Source: Chryseobacterium indologenes
Lineage (GTDB): Bacteria; Bacteroidota; Bacteroidia; Flavobacteriales; Weeksellaceae
NCBI RefSeq assembly: GCF_002025665.1
Contig: NZ_CP018786.1
Span: 1,860,001 to 1,924,000 of the forward strand
Direction: 5' to 3'
Length of the DNA: 64,000 nt
Below the pieces are notes generated by a model. It saw only the letters and a list, made by a program, of their open reading frames with translations, was not told the origin of the DNA and did not search any database. The translations under genes were made by a program, and so were the position numbers. Shown in pieces: positions 34,100 to 42,898 of the stretch. The number at the start of each line of letters is the position of its first letter. The first letter of the stretch is position 1.

Positions 34100-34573
34100 T
34101 TAGCAGCATCCTGATCCCGGAGTGCAGGCTGATGCTGGGTTTACAGATAATTCAGACAGATTTTTCTTTTGTTTTTCGGAAGGAATTCCGCAGGCTTCCT
34201 GTGCAAGGCAGGCTGTTGTTTTATTTTTCAGTACAAAGTTTTTTCCGTTAAATTCAAGGTTATATTTTCCAATGGTTTCTCCCTGATATTCAACTTCAAT
34301 TTCGTTATCTTCTATCCCGAGTTTTTCTTCAGAAAGCAGAATGATATGAAGCAGTTTTCCCGGTTTCAGTCGGTGTTCATAATCATCAGTATCCCATAGC
34401 TGAAAGTTGACCACTTTTTCATTTCTGATTACTCCGCCACAATCGATAAAGTTTTTAATGATCTGACCCACTTCTGTTACATGGAAATGTTCAGGGACAA
34501 AATTTCCGTTTTCTAATTGAAATTCAACATTTTTCAGGGTGGGAAGAATTTCCTTAATTTCTGATAGTCTCAT
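34100..34573 (-). CDS. DUF6428 family protein in the ars operon
   Basis: The 157-residue soluble protein matches DUF6428 by its start MRLSEIKEILPTL and by EHFHVTEVGQIIKNFIDCGG and FQLWDTDDYEHRLKPGKLLHII. The C-terminal tail is Cys-rich: ACLAQEACGIP, then SACTPGSGCC. Such Cys groups could bind As(III) or act as a metallochaperone, but this is inference. It is the first gene of the arsC-acr3 unit and directly follows the second operator copy. Confidence 0.8.
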   Translation of the reverse strand: MRLSEIKEILPTLKNVEFQLENGNFVPEHFHVTEVGQIIKNFIDCGGVIRNEKVVNFQLWDTDDYEHRLKPGKLLHIILLSEEKLGIEDNEIEVEYQGETIGKYNLEFNGKNFVLKNKTTACLAQEACGIPSEKQKKNLSELSVNPASACTPGSGCC

Positions 34574-34610
34574 AGTAGATTAAAATTTAGTGTTATAATT
34601 TTTTAAACGT

Positions 34611-34630
34611 TATATTGCAATATTACGATG
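34611..34630. promoter_or_regulatory. ArsR operator, copy 1 (arsC-acr3 unit)
   Basis: TATATTGCAATATTACGATG, containing the perfect palindrome ATATTGCAATAT. It lies 38 bp before the DUF6428 start and is identical to the site before arsR. On the minus strand it contains TAATATTG, close to a -7 box, so bound repressor would block the promoter. Confidence 0.7.
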
Positions 34631-34650
34631 TATTAGTTCAAAAAAATGCC

Positions 34651-34980
34651 TTAACAGCATTGTTTTATACTAACATCCTGATTAAAAAACAGGTTGAATT
34701 CATTTTGAAACTGCTTCCAGTTGCTTTCATTAATGCAGTAGCATACAGATTTTCCTTCAATGGAACCTTTGATAATTCCTATATTCTTCAACTCTTTTAA
34801 ATGCTGAGAGATCGTAGCCTGTGCCAATCCAAGTTCTTCAACAAGATCATTACAGATGCATGCTTTTTGATTAATGATATACTGTAAAATAGCGATTCTT
34901 GCCGGATGTCCCAAAACTTTAAGCAGAGAAGCCAGCTTATTTTGCTCGTCAGTATAAATTTCTGTTTTAGTAACTCCCAT
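34651..34980 (-). CDS. arsR: ArsR family metalloregulator
   Basis: The 109-residue winged-helix repressor has LASLLKVLGHPARIAILQYI at the N-terminus, KACICNDLVEELGLAQATISQHLKEL in the recognition region and a C-terminal CC. Cys-x-Cys in ACIC is the usual As(III)/Sb(III) site of ArsR (ELCVCDL type), and the C-terminal Cys pair may take part. Arsenite binding releases the operator. Its own start and the downstream unit each have the same 20-bp site. Confidence 0.92.
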   Translation of the reverse strand: MGVTKTEIYTDEQNKLASLLKVLGHPARIAILQYIINQKACICNDLVEELGLAQATISQHLKELKNIGIIKGSIEGKSVCYCINESNWKQFQNEFNLFFNQDVSIKQCC

Positions 34981-34990
34981 TATTGTATTT

Positions 34991-35010
34991 TATATTGCAA
35001 TATTACGATG
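34991..35010. promoter_or_regulatory. ArsR operator, copy 2 (arsR autoregulation)
   Basis: The same 20 bp as at 34611-34630, ending 11 bp before the arsR ATG at 34980 on the minus strand. Confidence 0.7.
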
Positions 35011-35111
35011 ATAAATTAATTAAGCAATGAAAAAATTTCATAATTTTAATTTTTGATATTTAAATTATTGATTGTCATTGTTTTAAAATTCAATGAATCA
35101 TGTCTGAAATA

Positions 35112-35143
35112 AAAAGATGAAGCAAAAACAGGCTTCATCTTTT
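35112..35143 (-). terminator. Terminator of the phosphodiesterase gene
   Basis: Stem AAAAGATGAAGC / GCTTCATCTTTT, 8-nt loop. Confidence 0.8.
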
Positions 35144-35151
35144 ATTTGTTG

Positions 35152-36093
35152 TTATGGTAAACTAATCTTTTTGCCTTGTTCAGGGAAGATGTAATTTACT
35201 TTTAAAGGATTGTTTTTCAATAATTCCTTTTTGATAAGCTCAGGATTATCGCCTGTAGGTTTTCTGTGAGTAACCACGATGTTGAGACCCTCAAGGCTGC
35301 TTTGTCCGGTCTTTTCTTTGAGTTTGCTCAATTCCTCATTCAGCAGATTAGGAGTAAGATGTCCAAACAGAAGATGTTCTGGCTGACTGTTGGGGAAAGA
35401 AACTTCAATTAATATCGTATTGAGCTGTCTTTTTTTAACAAGAGGAGCTGCTATATTCCAAAGTTGATCCAGACGGTCAGATTTTTCTATACGGTCTGCT
35501 CCTGTATCTCCAAGATAAAGCAGATAATGATTCTCTCTTCTTACCAATGCGGCACTGCTTTTATATGGATTTACGTGGCTCAATTCATAACCTGTTATAA
35601 AAAAAGGTGTTTTAGGTGCGGGAATTTCAGTTCCTGCCTGCAACTCATTGTAATGGTATTTTCCAAGGATAGGTTTCTGTCCCTGATCTGCAAAATTGAT
35701 CCAGGTATCTGTAATAAAGTAATGATTCTGTAAAATTTGAATCACAGGAGCTATAGCGAAAATATCTTTCTTAGAATCAGCCGGAGAATTGATGATAAGG
35801 CCGGATAAATGATCAAGATGACCATGGGATACAAAATATCCTTTTATCTGATCTTTTAAAACCGTTTCTGCTGATCCTTCTAGACTTTTTAGTTCAATCG
35901 CTTTTCGGATTCCTGCATTTACGGTACCGGCATCCAGGCAGAGAAATGCATTGTCTTTCGGAGCGCCTACCAGATAGGCAGATAAATTGTCTTCCTGCTC
36001 ACCACCATATATTCCTAAGGGAATTACATCAAAATTTTGTGCCTGGCAAACAATATTCAGAAGAACCAATAAAGAAAGTGCTGTTTTTTTCAT
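35152..36093 (-). CDS. Secreted class II cyclic-nucleotide phosphodiesterase (MBL fold)
   Basis: The 313-residue protein has a signal peptide (MKKTALSLLVLLNIVCQAQ; ATG at 36093 preferred to a TTG at 36138). The metallo-beta-lactamase site is SHGHLDHLSG near residue 95, the usual class II PDE motif HxHLDHxxG. GIYGGEQEDNLSAYLV and YLGDTGAD are further family marks. The enzyme hydrolyses cAMP or cGMP, or a related phosphodiester, with two metals. Export to the periplasm suggests scavenging. Single gene with its own terminator. Confidence 0.88.
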   Translation of the reverse strand: MKKTALSLLVLLNIVCQAQNFDVIPLGIYGGEQEDNLSAYLVGAPKDNAFLCLDAGTVNAGIRKAIELKSLEGSAETVLKDQIKGYFVSHGHLDHLSGLIINSPADSKKDIFAIAPVIQILQNHYFITDTWINFADQGQKPILGKYHYNELQAGTEIPAPKTPFFITGYELSHVNPYKSSAALVRRENHYLLYLGDTGADRIEKSDRLDQLWNIAAPLVKKRQLNTILIEVSFPNSQPEHLLFGHLTPNLLNEELSKLKEKTGQSSLEGLNIVVTHRKPTGDNPELIKKELLKNNPLKVNYIFPEQGKKISLP

Positions 36094-36177
36094 AATACGT
36101 ATAATAGAAAACCATCTTTTTCGGGATGGACAAAGCAAATTTACGCTATTTTTTGATGACAGAATCTCCGAATCAGT

Positions 36178-36204
36178 AAAGCCTGCTGAAAATGAGCAGG
36201 CTTT
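36178..36204 (-). terminator. Terminator after the deiminase gene
   Basis: Stem AAAGCCTGCT / AGCAGGCTTT with a 7-nt loop; short T-run on the minus strand. Confidence 0.6.
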
Positions 36205-36219
36205 ATTTTGACTATTATT

Positions 36220-37344
36220 TTATTGAGGCTGTTGCTGGGTTACACAATGAACCATTCCTCCATTGGCAAATAAGTTACGACAATCAATTCCAACTACCTG
36301 CTTGCCAGGATACAGCTGTTGGATAATGTTGTTGGCAACTGCATCATTCGGGTCATTATAATTAGGAACCAATACACGGTTATTGGCAATATAATAATTG
36401 ATGTATGAGGCACGACCTACGTTTTTACCGTAAGTAGTGATCACATCATTTCTTGTTAAAGGCACTTTTACAAACTGATAGGCAGCTCCGGTTTTTGTGG
36501 TTGCATCATACAGTTTATCAATATCTCCATTGGGAACCTGCCAGTAGGCAAGATCGTCCGGATTCATTGTGATAATGGTAGATGAATTGGCAAATCGGGC
36601 AAACCCGTCAATATGCATGTCGGTGATATCCAGACCGGCTTTTCCATTCAGCCAGATAAATTTGGTAACTCCGAGGTTTTTAGTAAATATGGCTTCTGCC
36701 TGTTGTTGCGTCATCCCCGGATTTCTGTTGTTATTCAGGATAGAACTTTTACAAGCCATCAATACTCCGTTTCCGTCAATTTCCACACTTCCTCCTTCAT
36801 TAATCATGACTGAATTAAGATTGATTTTTGGAATATTCGTATCTGCTGATATTTTAGATGGAATTGCATTACATTTACTGTAATCTGCCTTATTTCCCCA
36901 TCCGTTAAATCCCCAATCCTGAATAAATAACTGTCCGTTCTGATCTTTTACATAAATAGGACCGTTATCTCTTACCCAGAAATCATCTGTAGGATAAATT
37001 TTGAAGTTGATATTGGTAAGAGGAACTCCTGCAGTGTTGAGTAGTCCTACAATACGATTCTTTTCTGCACCGTCATAAGCAATAATGTGAACTTTTTCAC
37101 TTTGTACAAGCTCTTTGGTCATGGCTACCCAGGTGGCATCCAGACGGTTTCGGTAGGTAGTTCCGTATTGATACTGGTGTGGCCACTGAAGCCAGGTTCC
37201 TTCATGGGTTGCAGACTCTTCCGGCATTTTATAAAGAGCTGTTGCAGGGTTCACTGTATCCGGATTCTCTATTATAGGATCTGTTTGAGAACAGGAAAGT
37301 AGAAGAGCAGGTAATAACAGGAACATGATTTTCTTTTTTTGCAT
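36220..37344 (-). CDS. Lipoprotein agmatine/peptidylarginine deiminase family protein
   Basis: The 374-residue protein has lipobox LLSC near residue 18, so it is membrane-anchored. The PAD_porph/agmatine deiminase motifs are EESATHEGTWLQWPH near residue 45, FWVRDNGP near 123, DMHIDGFARF near 247 and the catalytic Cys in NGGMVHCVTQQ at the C-terminus. Agmatine deiminase makes N-carbamoylputrescine; related secreted PAD of Porphyromonas citrullinates peptides. Envelope anchoring and lack of putrescine genes nearby leave the substrate open. No type IX signal domain is visible. Confidence 0.88.
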   Translation of the reverse strand: MQKKKIMFLLLPALLLSCSQTDPIIENPDTVNPATALYKMPEESATHEGTWLQWPHQYQYGTTYRNRLDATWVAMTKELVQSEKVHIIAYDGAEKNRIVGLLNTAGVPLTNINFKIYPTDDFWVRDNGPIYVKDQNGQLFIQDWGFNGWGNKADYSKCNAIPSKISADTNIPKINLNSVMINEGGSVEIDGNGVLMACKSSILNNNRNPGMTQQQAEAIFTKNLGVTKFIWLNGKAGLDITDMHIDGFARFANSSTIITMNPDDLAYWQVPNGDIDKLYDATTKTGAAYQFVKVPLTRNDVITTYGKNVGRASYINYYIANNRVLVPNYNDPNDAVANNIIQQLYPGKQVVGIDCRNLFANGGMVHCVTQQQPQ

Positions 37345-37413
37345 AATTGATCTATTTTTAACAGGGCAAAATTAGATCAGCAAAAGTTTTGAAAGTTGTC
37401 CCAAATTGACAAC

Positions 37414-38238
37414 TTACTTCAATGGCAATAAAATATAGGTCAGCTGTTTTTCCTTGTCGTTTCCGTTTTCAGCATGATTTTCATACTTTTCAATGATGGG
37501 AGTGTGTGAAAACTCAAGACCTGAATTAAAAATCCAGCGGGAGTAGATCTTCGTGTAGGTGTCGTCTATTGTTTCGTAGCTTCCGGAATGGGTAAAGCGG
37601 GCATATTTACCCCCGAATATCATTTTTGAAGGAAGCTTTTTATTTCCGGATTGAACAGATGAGCATGAATCATAGCGGCAGTTGATTTCAGTTTTAATCA
37701 AAGGTTCATCGGCTATAACTCCAAAATATTCTACCCCAGAGTCAGGGAAATCATTTTCCATGAACTTTTCCCATAACACTTCAATTTCTTCATTGTTATA
37801 ATAGGTGTTAATGCTCTGATAATATACCTGTACGGGCTTCAGATATACAATTTCGGGTTCCAGTAAGACCTCTGAGGTAACAGGGATGATTGCATCTCCA
37901 CAAAGAAGCTGTTCTTTACTTTGTCTTGCAACTTTAGGGGAAATCCCAAAATGTTGTTTAAAGGCTTTGGAAAAAGAAGCGATATTGGCAAAACCTACTT
38001 CAATGGCGATGGAGGTGAGATTTTCCTGAGTATAAAGAATCCGTTTATAGGCATTTTCTACCTTCAGCCTTTGTTGGAAAGCACCTATTGTCTCCCCACA
38101 GCTGTACTTGAAAATACGCTGGATATTCCGGTAAGAATAATGAGAAATGTCTTCCAGCTCCTTTACAGAAACAGGCTGGTCGTAATTCTTTTCCATGAAA
38201 TTGATAACTCTGTAAATACAATTCAGGTTGTCTTCCAT
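37414..38238 (-). CDS. AraC family regulator with GyrI-like effector domain
   Basis: The protein is 274 residues with start MEDNLNCIYRV; an upstream ATG at 38313 adds 25 hydrophobic residues not typical of the family. The double HTH is at the N-terminus (DQPVSVKELEDISHYSYRNIQRIFKYSCGETIG, then LTSIAIEVGFANIASFSKAFKQHFGISP), and residues 130-274 match the GyrI-like/SOUL small-molecule domain (EIVYLKPVQVYYQ, then IFGGKYARFTHSGSY). This order is that of Rob/BmrR-type multidrug sensors. It is divergent from the 38402 gene. Confidence 0.88.
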   Translation of the reverse strand: MEDNLNCIYRVINFMEKNYDQPVSVKELEDISHYSYRNIQRIFKYSCGETIGAFQQRLKVENAYKRILYTQENLTSIAIEVGFANIASFSKAFKQHFGISPKVARQSKEQLLCGDAIIPVTSEVLLEPEIVYLKPVQVYYQSINTYYNNEEIEVLWEKFMENDFPDSGVEYFGVIADEPLIKTEINCRYDSCSSVQSGNKKLPSKMIFGGKYARFTHSGSYETIDDTYTKIYSRWIFNSGLEFSHTPIIEKYENHAENGNDKEKQLTYILLPLK

Positions 38239-38401
38239 AAGCATTGAAATTTTTCCGAAACTGGTAGTAAGAAATAAATTACAAATAAAAGAAATAAAAA
38301 AATATCTTGACAATATTGTATTTTAGCTTTCGGTAAAAATAGATTTAAAAACAATAAATTTTACCGTTATAACAAAAACAACCAAGAAATTACTATTAAG
38401 C

Positions 38402-38650
38402 ATGGAAAAAGATTTGTCAGAATTAACGGATCAGGAGCTGATAGAGAAAAAAAGAACTATTGAAGCCAGAAATGTTGTGAATGCTATCATCCTGGGAGTA
38501 TTAGCTGGAATTGCTATTTACAGTACCATAACCAAAGGGATTAGTTTCACTACTTTCTTACCCATACTTCTTGCTTTTTTTGTGGCCAACAGCTGGAATA
38601 AAGATAAGAAAGGTTTGAAAAGGGAAATGGACGCCAGAAATATGAAATAA
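38402..38650 (+). CDS. Small membrane protein, unknown
   Basis: The 82-residue protein has a charged N-terminal helix (KDLSELTDQELIEKKRTIEARN), two membrane segments (residues 27-45 and 49-65) and a basic C-terminal tail. No family was recognised. It overlaps the next gene by 1 bp (TAATG), so the two are translationally coupled. Confidence 0.65.
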   Translation: MEKDLSELTDQELIEKKRTIEARNVVNAIILGVLAGIAIYSTITKGISFTTFLPILLAFFVANSWNKDKKGLKREMDARNMK

Positions 38651-39057
38651 TGCAGGAATTTAACAGAAAAACAGAAACTGGTGCTGTAGCCTATTTTCGT
38701 TATTGCATCAGAAACGGAGATATAAAAGGAGCATTAAGCTGTTTTTATCCTGAAGCAGTTTATATAGACCGCGATGGAAGAGAGTGGAGAGGACTTGAGC
38801 AGATAGAAAAGGCAATGAATGAGATTTGCTGCTTAAAACTGGATATTCAAGGTGAAACTCCGCATATCACAGTTGTAAATGATCTGGCGATGTGGCAGGA
38901 TCAGTGGGAAATGACAGGAGCTGCTCCGGATGGGCATCCTATTCATATGAAAGGCAATACATCCTGTGTTATGAAAAGAAATGAAGAAGGAGAGTGGCTA
39001 TGGTTGGTTGACAATCCTTTTGGCTCTGCTGTGCTTAAAAATGACAATCTGGTATAA
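38650..39057 (+). CDS. SnoaL-like (NTF2-fold) protein
   Basis: The 135-residue protein fits the SnoaL/NTF2 fold: AYFRYCIRNGDIKGALSCFYPEAVYIDRDGREWRGLEQIEKAM, then a beta-rich half with MWQDQWEMTG and IHMKGNTSCVMKRNEEGEWLWLVDNPFG. The fold serves ketosteroid-isomerase-like and unknown enzymes. It is translationally coupled to the upstream membrane protein. A terminator follows. Confidence 0.8.
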   Translation: MQEFNRKTETGAVAYFRYCIRNGDIKGALSCFYPEAVYIDRDGREWRGLEQIEKAMNEICCLKLDIQGETPHITVVNDLAMWQDQWEMTGAAPDGHPIHMKGNTSCVMKRNEEGEWLWLVDNPFGSAVLKNDNLV

Positions 39058-39081
39058 AATGATTTTGTTTCTTAAAAAATA

Positions 39082-39108
39082 AAAACCTTCAGATGAACTG
39101 AAGGTTTT
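39082..39108. terminator. Bidirectional terminator
   Basis: Stem AAAACCTTCAG / CTGAAGGTTTT, 5-nt loop, between the SnoaL gene and the converging MoxR gene. Confidence 0.8.
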
Positions 39109-39132
39109 ACTTTTATATTATTTTACTGATTT

Positions 39133-40587
39133 TTAGTTACGTAAGAATTGACCGATCCCGGGAGAATCAAAAGTGAATGCATTCTGATTTTCAGATTTGT
39201 CAATTTTATTATTGATAGTTAATGCCCATAATATAAGTTCTTTGCAGAAATTCTGGTCTTCTTTGCTCAATTCTGAAGTATTTTCTTCCACTACAGTTGT
39301 CAGAGGTAATATCTTATCAAGTTTAGCATAAAATTCTTCATCTGTATCATTGTAATTAAGTTCTAAATGATTTTTGTTGAACCACCTGATCAGGTCAGTG
39401 TACGGTGTTTTGATTCCTTCTTTTTCCAGTTTTGAAATACGTGGGAAGAGGCTTTCAAATTGGGTGATGACGGCTTTATCAATTAAGATTTTGGCTACAT
39501 AATCAGCTCCTTCCTGTTCACCTTCATATACCAGTTCAATTTTTCCTGTGATTGATGGAATGATCGACATAAAATCAAGCAGGCGTACAGTGGTTTTTTC
39601 TGCACCGGATTCAATCAAACGTAGTTTCGCTGCTGCGATTAAATTTTCCATAGCACTGATGGTAAGACGGGCACTGACTCCGCTTTTCGCATCCACATAT
39701 TCGCTGATACGGGCTGCAAAAGCAACCTCTTCCAAAAGATCTTTCGCCAGATCAGGAATCTGAATCTGGGCTTTATCTTCAGCAGAAATCAATGCTTCCT
39801 GCTCTGTAATCTGTCTTGCAAGAGCAATGGTTTTTGGATAATGGGTAAAGATCTGAGATCCGATTCTGTCTTTCAACGGAGTTACAATACTTCCTCTGTT
39901 GGTATAATCTTCCGGGTTAGCTGTGAAAACAAACTGAATATCAAGTGGCATTCTCAGCTGGAATCCTCGGATCTGAATATCTCCTTCCTGCAAAATATTA
40001 AACAGGGAAACCTGGATTCTGGCCTGCAGATCCGGCAATTCGTTCAAAACAAAAATAGAACGGTTGGCACGAGGAATCATTCCGTAATGTAAAACACGTT
40101 CATCGGAATAAGGTAGTTTCAGCGTAGCCGCTTTGATAGGGTCTATATCACCAATTAAATCTGCAACATTCACGTCAGGAGTGGCCAGTTTTTCGTAGAA
40201 ACGATGAGAACGGTGTACCCACGAAATTGGAGTTTCATCACCTAATTCAGCAAGCAGATCTTTGGCAAACTTTGAAATCGGATAAAAAGGACTATCATTA
40301 ATTTCGGATCCCTTTACGATGGGCATATATTCATCAAGCAGATTAACCATACTTCTTGCAATTCTGGTTTTTGCCTGGCCGCGTAAGCCCAGCAAGTTGA
40401 TGTGGTGACCGGCAAGAATTGCTTTTTTCAATTGGGGAACTACCGTGTCTTCATAACCCCAAAGTCCTTCAAATACAGGTTTTTTAGCTTTAATTCTGGC
40501 AATTAAATTAGCTTGAATTTCCTCATTAATCGTTTTATGAGTATAACCGGATTTTTTTAATTCTTTGAATGTAATATCGTTTTTCAT
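39133..40587 (-). CDS. MoxR-type AAA+ ATPase
   Basis: The 484-residue protein has Walker A GLRGQAKT at residues 67-74, Walker B in SIFVLNELPDL near residue 186, and the sensor region VFTANPEDYTNRGSIVTPLKDR. The C-terminal 150 residues form a helical lid typical of the MoxR/Mg-chelatase I branch. Such ATPases are chaperones that insert metals or mature partner proteins together with VWA proteins. The VWA protein gene lies 61 bp upstream on the same strand, so this is a two-gene module. Partner and metal are unknown. Confidence 0.85.
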   Translation of the reverse strand: MKNDITFKELKKSGYTHKTINEEIQANLIARIKAKKPVFEGLWGYEDTVVPQLKKAILAGHHINLLGLRGQAKTRIARSMVNLLDEYMPIVKGSEINDSPFYPISKFAKDLLAELGDETPISWVHRSHRFYEKLATPDVNVADLIGDIDPIKAATLKLPYSDERVLHYGMIPRANRSIFVLNELPDLQARIQVSLFNILQEGDIQIRGFQLRMPLDIQFVFTANPEDYTNRGSIVTPLKDRIGSQIFTHYPKTIALARQITEQEALISAEDKAQIQIPDLAKDLLEEVAFAARISEYVDAKSGVSARLTISAMENLIAAAKLRLIESGAEKTTVRLLDFMSIIPSITGKIELVYEGEQEGADYVAKILIDKAVITQFESLFPRISKLEKEGIKTPYTDLIRWFNKNHLELNYNDTDEEFYAKLDKILPLTTVVEENTSELSKEDQNFCKELILWALTINNKIDKSENQNAFTFDSPGIGQFLRN

Positions 40588-40648
40588 TGTCTTGTAATAC
40601 TATGTTATCTGACCAGGTTTGTATGTTAAGTCATTTAAAATCTGATCT

Positions 40649-41788
40649 TTATATTCTTCTTATTCTGTTTTTTTCGTAATCTTCAAAAATCATCTGTCCC
40701 AAACCTGATAATCCGGTCAGGAATGCTTTTCCTTTGTTTTGAGCTGTGAATTCCTCCACAAACTGACGCAGATAAGGATCCTGGGCAATCATAAAGGTAG
40801 TGATAGGAATTTTCAGTTTTCTTGCCTGTGCTGCTCTGTTGAAACATTGGTTCACAATTTTTTCATCCAGGCCAAAGCTGTTCATATAGAATTCACCACT
40901 GGGAAGCTGAATGCAACTGGGTTTTCCATCGGTGATCATAAAAATCTGTTTGTTGGTATTTCTTTTTCTGCGGAGAATATCCATGGCCAGCTCAAGTCCG
41001 GCTACGGTATTGGTATGATAAGGTCCTACTTTCAGATAGGGAAGGTCTTTGATCTTAATAGGCCAGGCTTCGTTTCCAAAAACAATGATATCAATGGAAT
41101 CTTTTGGATATTTGCGTTTGATCAATTCCACGAGAGCCATGGCTACCTTTTTGGCTGGTGTAATCCGGTCTTCACCGTACAGGATCATAGAGTGGCTGAT
41201 GTCAATCATCAGAACGGTACTCATTTGTGCCTTATGTTTGGTTTCTTCTACGATGAGGTCTTGTTCTGTCAGGCGAAGGTCTGAGATTCCGTTGTTGATC
41301 TGTGCATTTTTCAGGCTTTCTGTCATATTCACGGCAGCAAGATCATCTCCGTATTGGAAGGAACGGTTTTCTCCATCTCTTTCATCCCCAATTCCTGTTT
41401 TGTTGGTACGGTGATTTCCTGCTCCGTTTTTCTTTAGTTTTCCAAAAATCTGATCCAGTGCATATTCACGAAGCGCAGCTTCAAGCTTAGGTGTTAATAT
41501 ATTTTTACCTTTTCCACTTCCCGTATTGCCTTCTTCAGGATCTTCTTCCCTGATATAGCCTCGTTTTTTCAGATCTTCTTCAAAATCCTGAAGGGTGTAT
41601 TCATCACTGAAAATATCATATTCCTGATCAAGCATGTCCAGCCACTCGAAAGCTTCTTCAATATCTCCAGAGGTGTGGGTAAGCAAATCTTTGAAAACAT
41701 CAAAGACGCGGTCAAAATGTGATAATTCCTCCGGCACATGTTTACTGAATATAAATCCTTTTCCCTGATTAAAATTTTTATCTGTCAT
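40649..41788 (-). CDS. VWA domain protein, partner of the MoxR ATPase
   Basis: The 379-residue protein has an N-terminal region of about 175 residues with Asp/Glu-rich helices and a C-terminal von Willebrand A domain. Its MIDAS motif is DISHSM, with later Thr in GPYHTNT and Asp in MITDGKPS completing the site. No transmembrane helix is present, so the pair acts in the cytoplasm, unlike the BatA-type membrane pairs. It probably recognises the substrate for the downstream MoxR ATPase. Confidence 0.85.
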   Translation of the reverse strand: MTDKNFNQGKGFIFSKHVPEELSHFDRVFDVFKDLLTHTSGDIEEAFEWLDMLDQEYDIFSDEYTLQDFEEDLKKRGYIREEDPEEGNTGSGKGKNILTPKLEAALREYALDQIFGKLKKNGAGNHRTNKTGIGDERDGENRSFQYGDDLAAVNMTESLKNAQINNGISDLRLTEQDLIVEETKHKAQMSTVLMIDISHSMILYGEDRITPAKKVAMALVELIKRKYPKDSIDIIVFGNEAWPIKIKDLPYLKVGPYHTNTVAGLELAMDILRRKRNTNKQIFMITDGKPSCIQLPSGEFYMNSFGLDEKIVNQCFNRAAQARKLKIPITTFMIAQDPYLRQFVEEFTAQNKGKAFLTGLSGLGQMIFEDYEKNRIRRI

Positions 41789-42016
41789 AAGATGATAAAG
41801 AGGTTTTGCAGTTATTTGCTATTGAATATTTCAGAAAATGTAATGAATTGTCTGAAGCATTCTTTATTTCGTTTCAAACTGAAAAGTTAGGAAAATATCA
41901 TGGCAAGATTTCCTTAGAAAAATAGAAAATACTAATGATGGTGATATGGAATAAGAATATAATAGCTTGCTGTTTTTGTGGGGTTAAAAAACCTTCTACA
42001 TCATTTATTTATACTG

Positions 42017-42046
42017 AAAATGCACAAATAAAGATTTGTGCATTTT
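42017..42046 (-). terminator. Terminator of the panB operon
   Basis: A perfect 12-bp stem AAAATGCACAAA / TTTGTGCATTTT with a 6-nt loop, 25 bp past the thioesterase stop codon. Confidence 0.8.
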
Positions 42047-42070
42047 AAATGTTATGGGAGAAAATTTGTT

Positions 42071-42472
42071 TTATGAATGAATAGCAATCATGGTTGCGGT
42101 CATTTTTGCAATGAGTTTTTCCTCTTTTTGATCATAGACATATCCTTCACAGATGGTAAGGGTTCTTCCTGCCTGTAAAACTTTTCCAATGGCAACAAGC
42201 TTATCCGTATTGGCTGGCTTCATAAAATTAACTTTGAACTCTACAGTCAATACATTGGCATTTTCAGGCATTGTGGTTAGAGCTGCATATCCGCAGGCGC
42301 TGTCTACAATAGTTGTGAGAACGCCTGCATGAAAAAAGCCGTTGTGCTGGGTTAGGTTTTCAGAAAATTTGCAGGTAATTTTCACCTGTCCCTGCTGAAC
42401 TTCTTCTAATTGGGCACCAATTGTTTTCATGATTCCCTGCTTGTCAAAGCTTTGTTTTATTTTATTGTACAT
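42071..42472 (-). CDS. PaaI family acyl-CoA thioesterase
   Basis: The 133-residue hotdog-fold thioesterase has HNGFFHAGVLTTIVDSACGYAALTTMP near residues 43-69 (the catalytic acid/His region of PaaI type), then LTVEFKVNFMKPANTDKLVAIGKVL. It hydrolyses short- or medium-chain or aromatic acyl-CoA. It is the last of four genes with panB, MarR-GNAT and DUF2000, with a 12-bp gap. Confidence 0.88.
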   Translation of the reverse strand: MYNKIKQSFDKQGIMKTIGAQLEEVQQGQVKITCKFSENLTQHNGFFHAGVLTTIVDSACGYAALTTMPENANVLTVEFKVNFMKPANTDKLVAIGKVLQAGRTLTICEGYVYDQKEEKLIAKMTATMIAIHS

Positions 42473-42484
42473 GATGATTGATTT

Positions 42485-42895
42485 TTATTCATGAAATTTT
42501 AATCCATCCAGCGCTTTATCTACTTTTTTATTCTCACCATACATGATAATCCCCACAAGATCCAGATGGTCTACAGGATGTTTTGCGATCTCCAGAACAT
42601 TTTCTTCACCGGAGCGGGTAGCAAAAAGCTCTTGGGTATAAACTCCAATGGACAGTTCACGGTCTCTTGAGCGGCGGAATGCGCGCTGAAGTTTTTCTGT
42701 ATTGTCTGCTTTATAGATGAGGGTAGGATGTTTTATAAAAGCTAAAAATTCCTCCTGATCCGCAGTTACGAATTTTTCACCATGAGTTTCCGGAAATTCA
42801 ATAGCAATGCTTCCCGCCAGAAAAGAAACAACATTCAGTTTTTGCCATGGCAAGAGATCATCTTTAATGACAATGGCTACTTTTTTATCGTACAT
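42485..42895 (-). CDS. DUF2000 family protein
   Basis: The 136-residue protein fits DUF2000: KKVAIVIKDDLLPWQKLNVVSFLAGSIA at the start, then ADNTEKLQRAFRRSRDRELSIGVYTQELF. The fold is of peptidyl-tRNA hydrolase type, but no activity is assigned. It lies 3 bp after the MarR-GNAT gene, in the same operon. Confidence 0.85.
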   Translation of the reverse strand: MYDKKVAIVIKDDLLPWQKLNVVSFLAGSIAIEFPETHGEKFVTADQEEFLAFIKHPTLIYKADNTEKLQRAFRRSRDRELSIGVYTQELFATRSGEENVLEIAKHPVDHLDLVGIIMYGENKKVDKALDGLKFHE

Positions 42896-42898
42896 ATC

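Noticed and set aside
40739-41284. 181-codon open frame antisense to the VWA gene
   Set aside because: No start context or recognisable domain; the opposite strand has clear VWA motifs.
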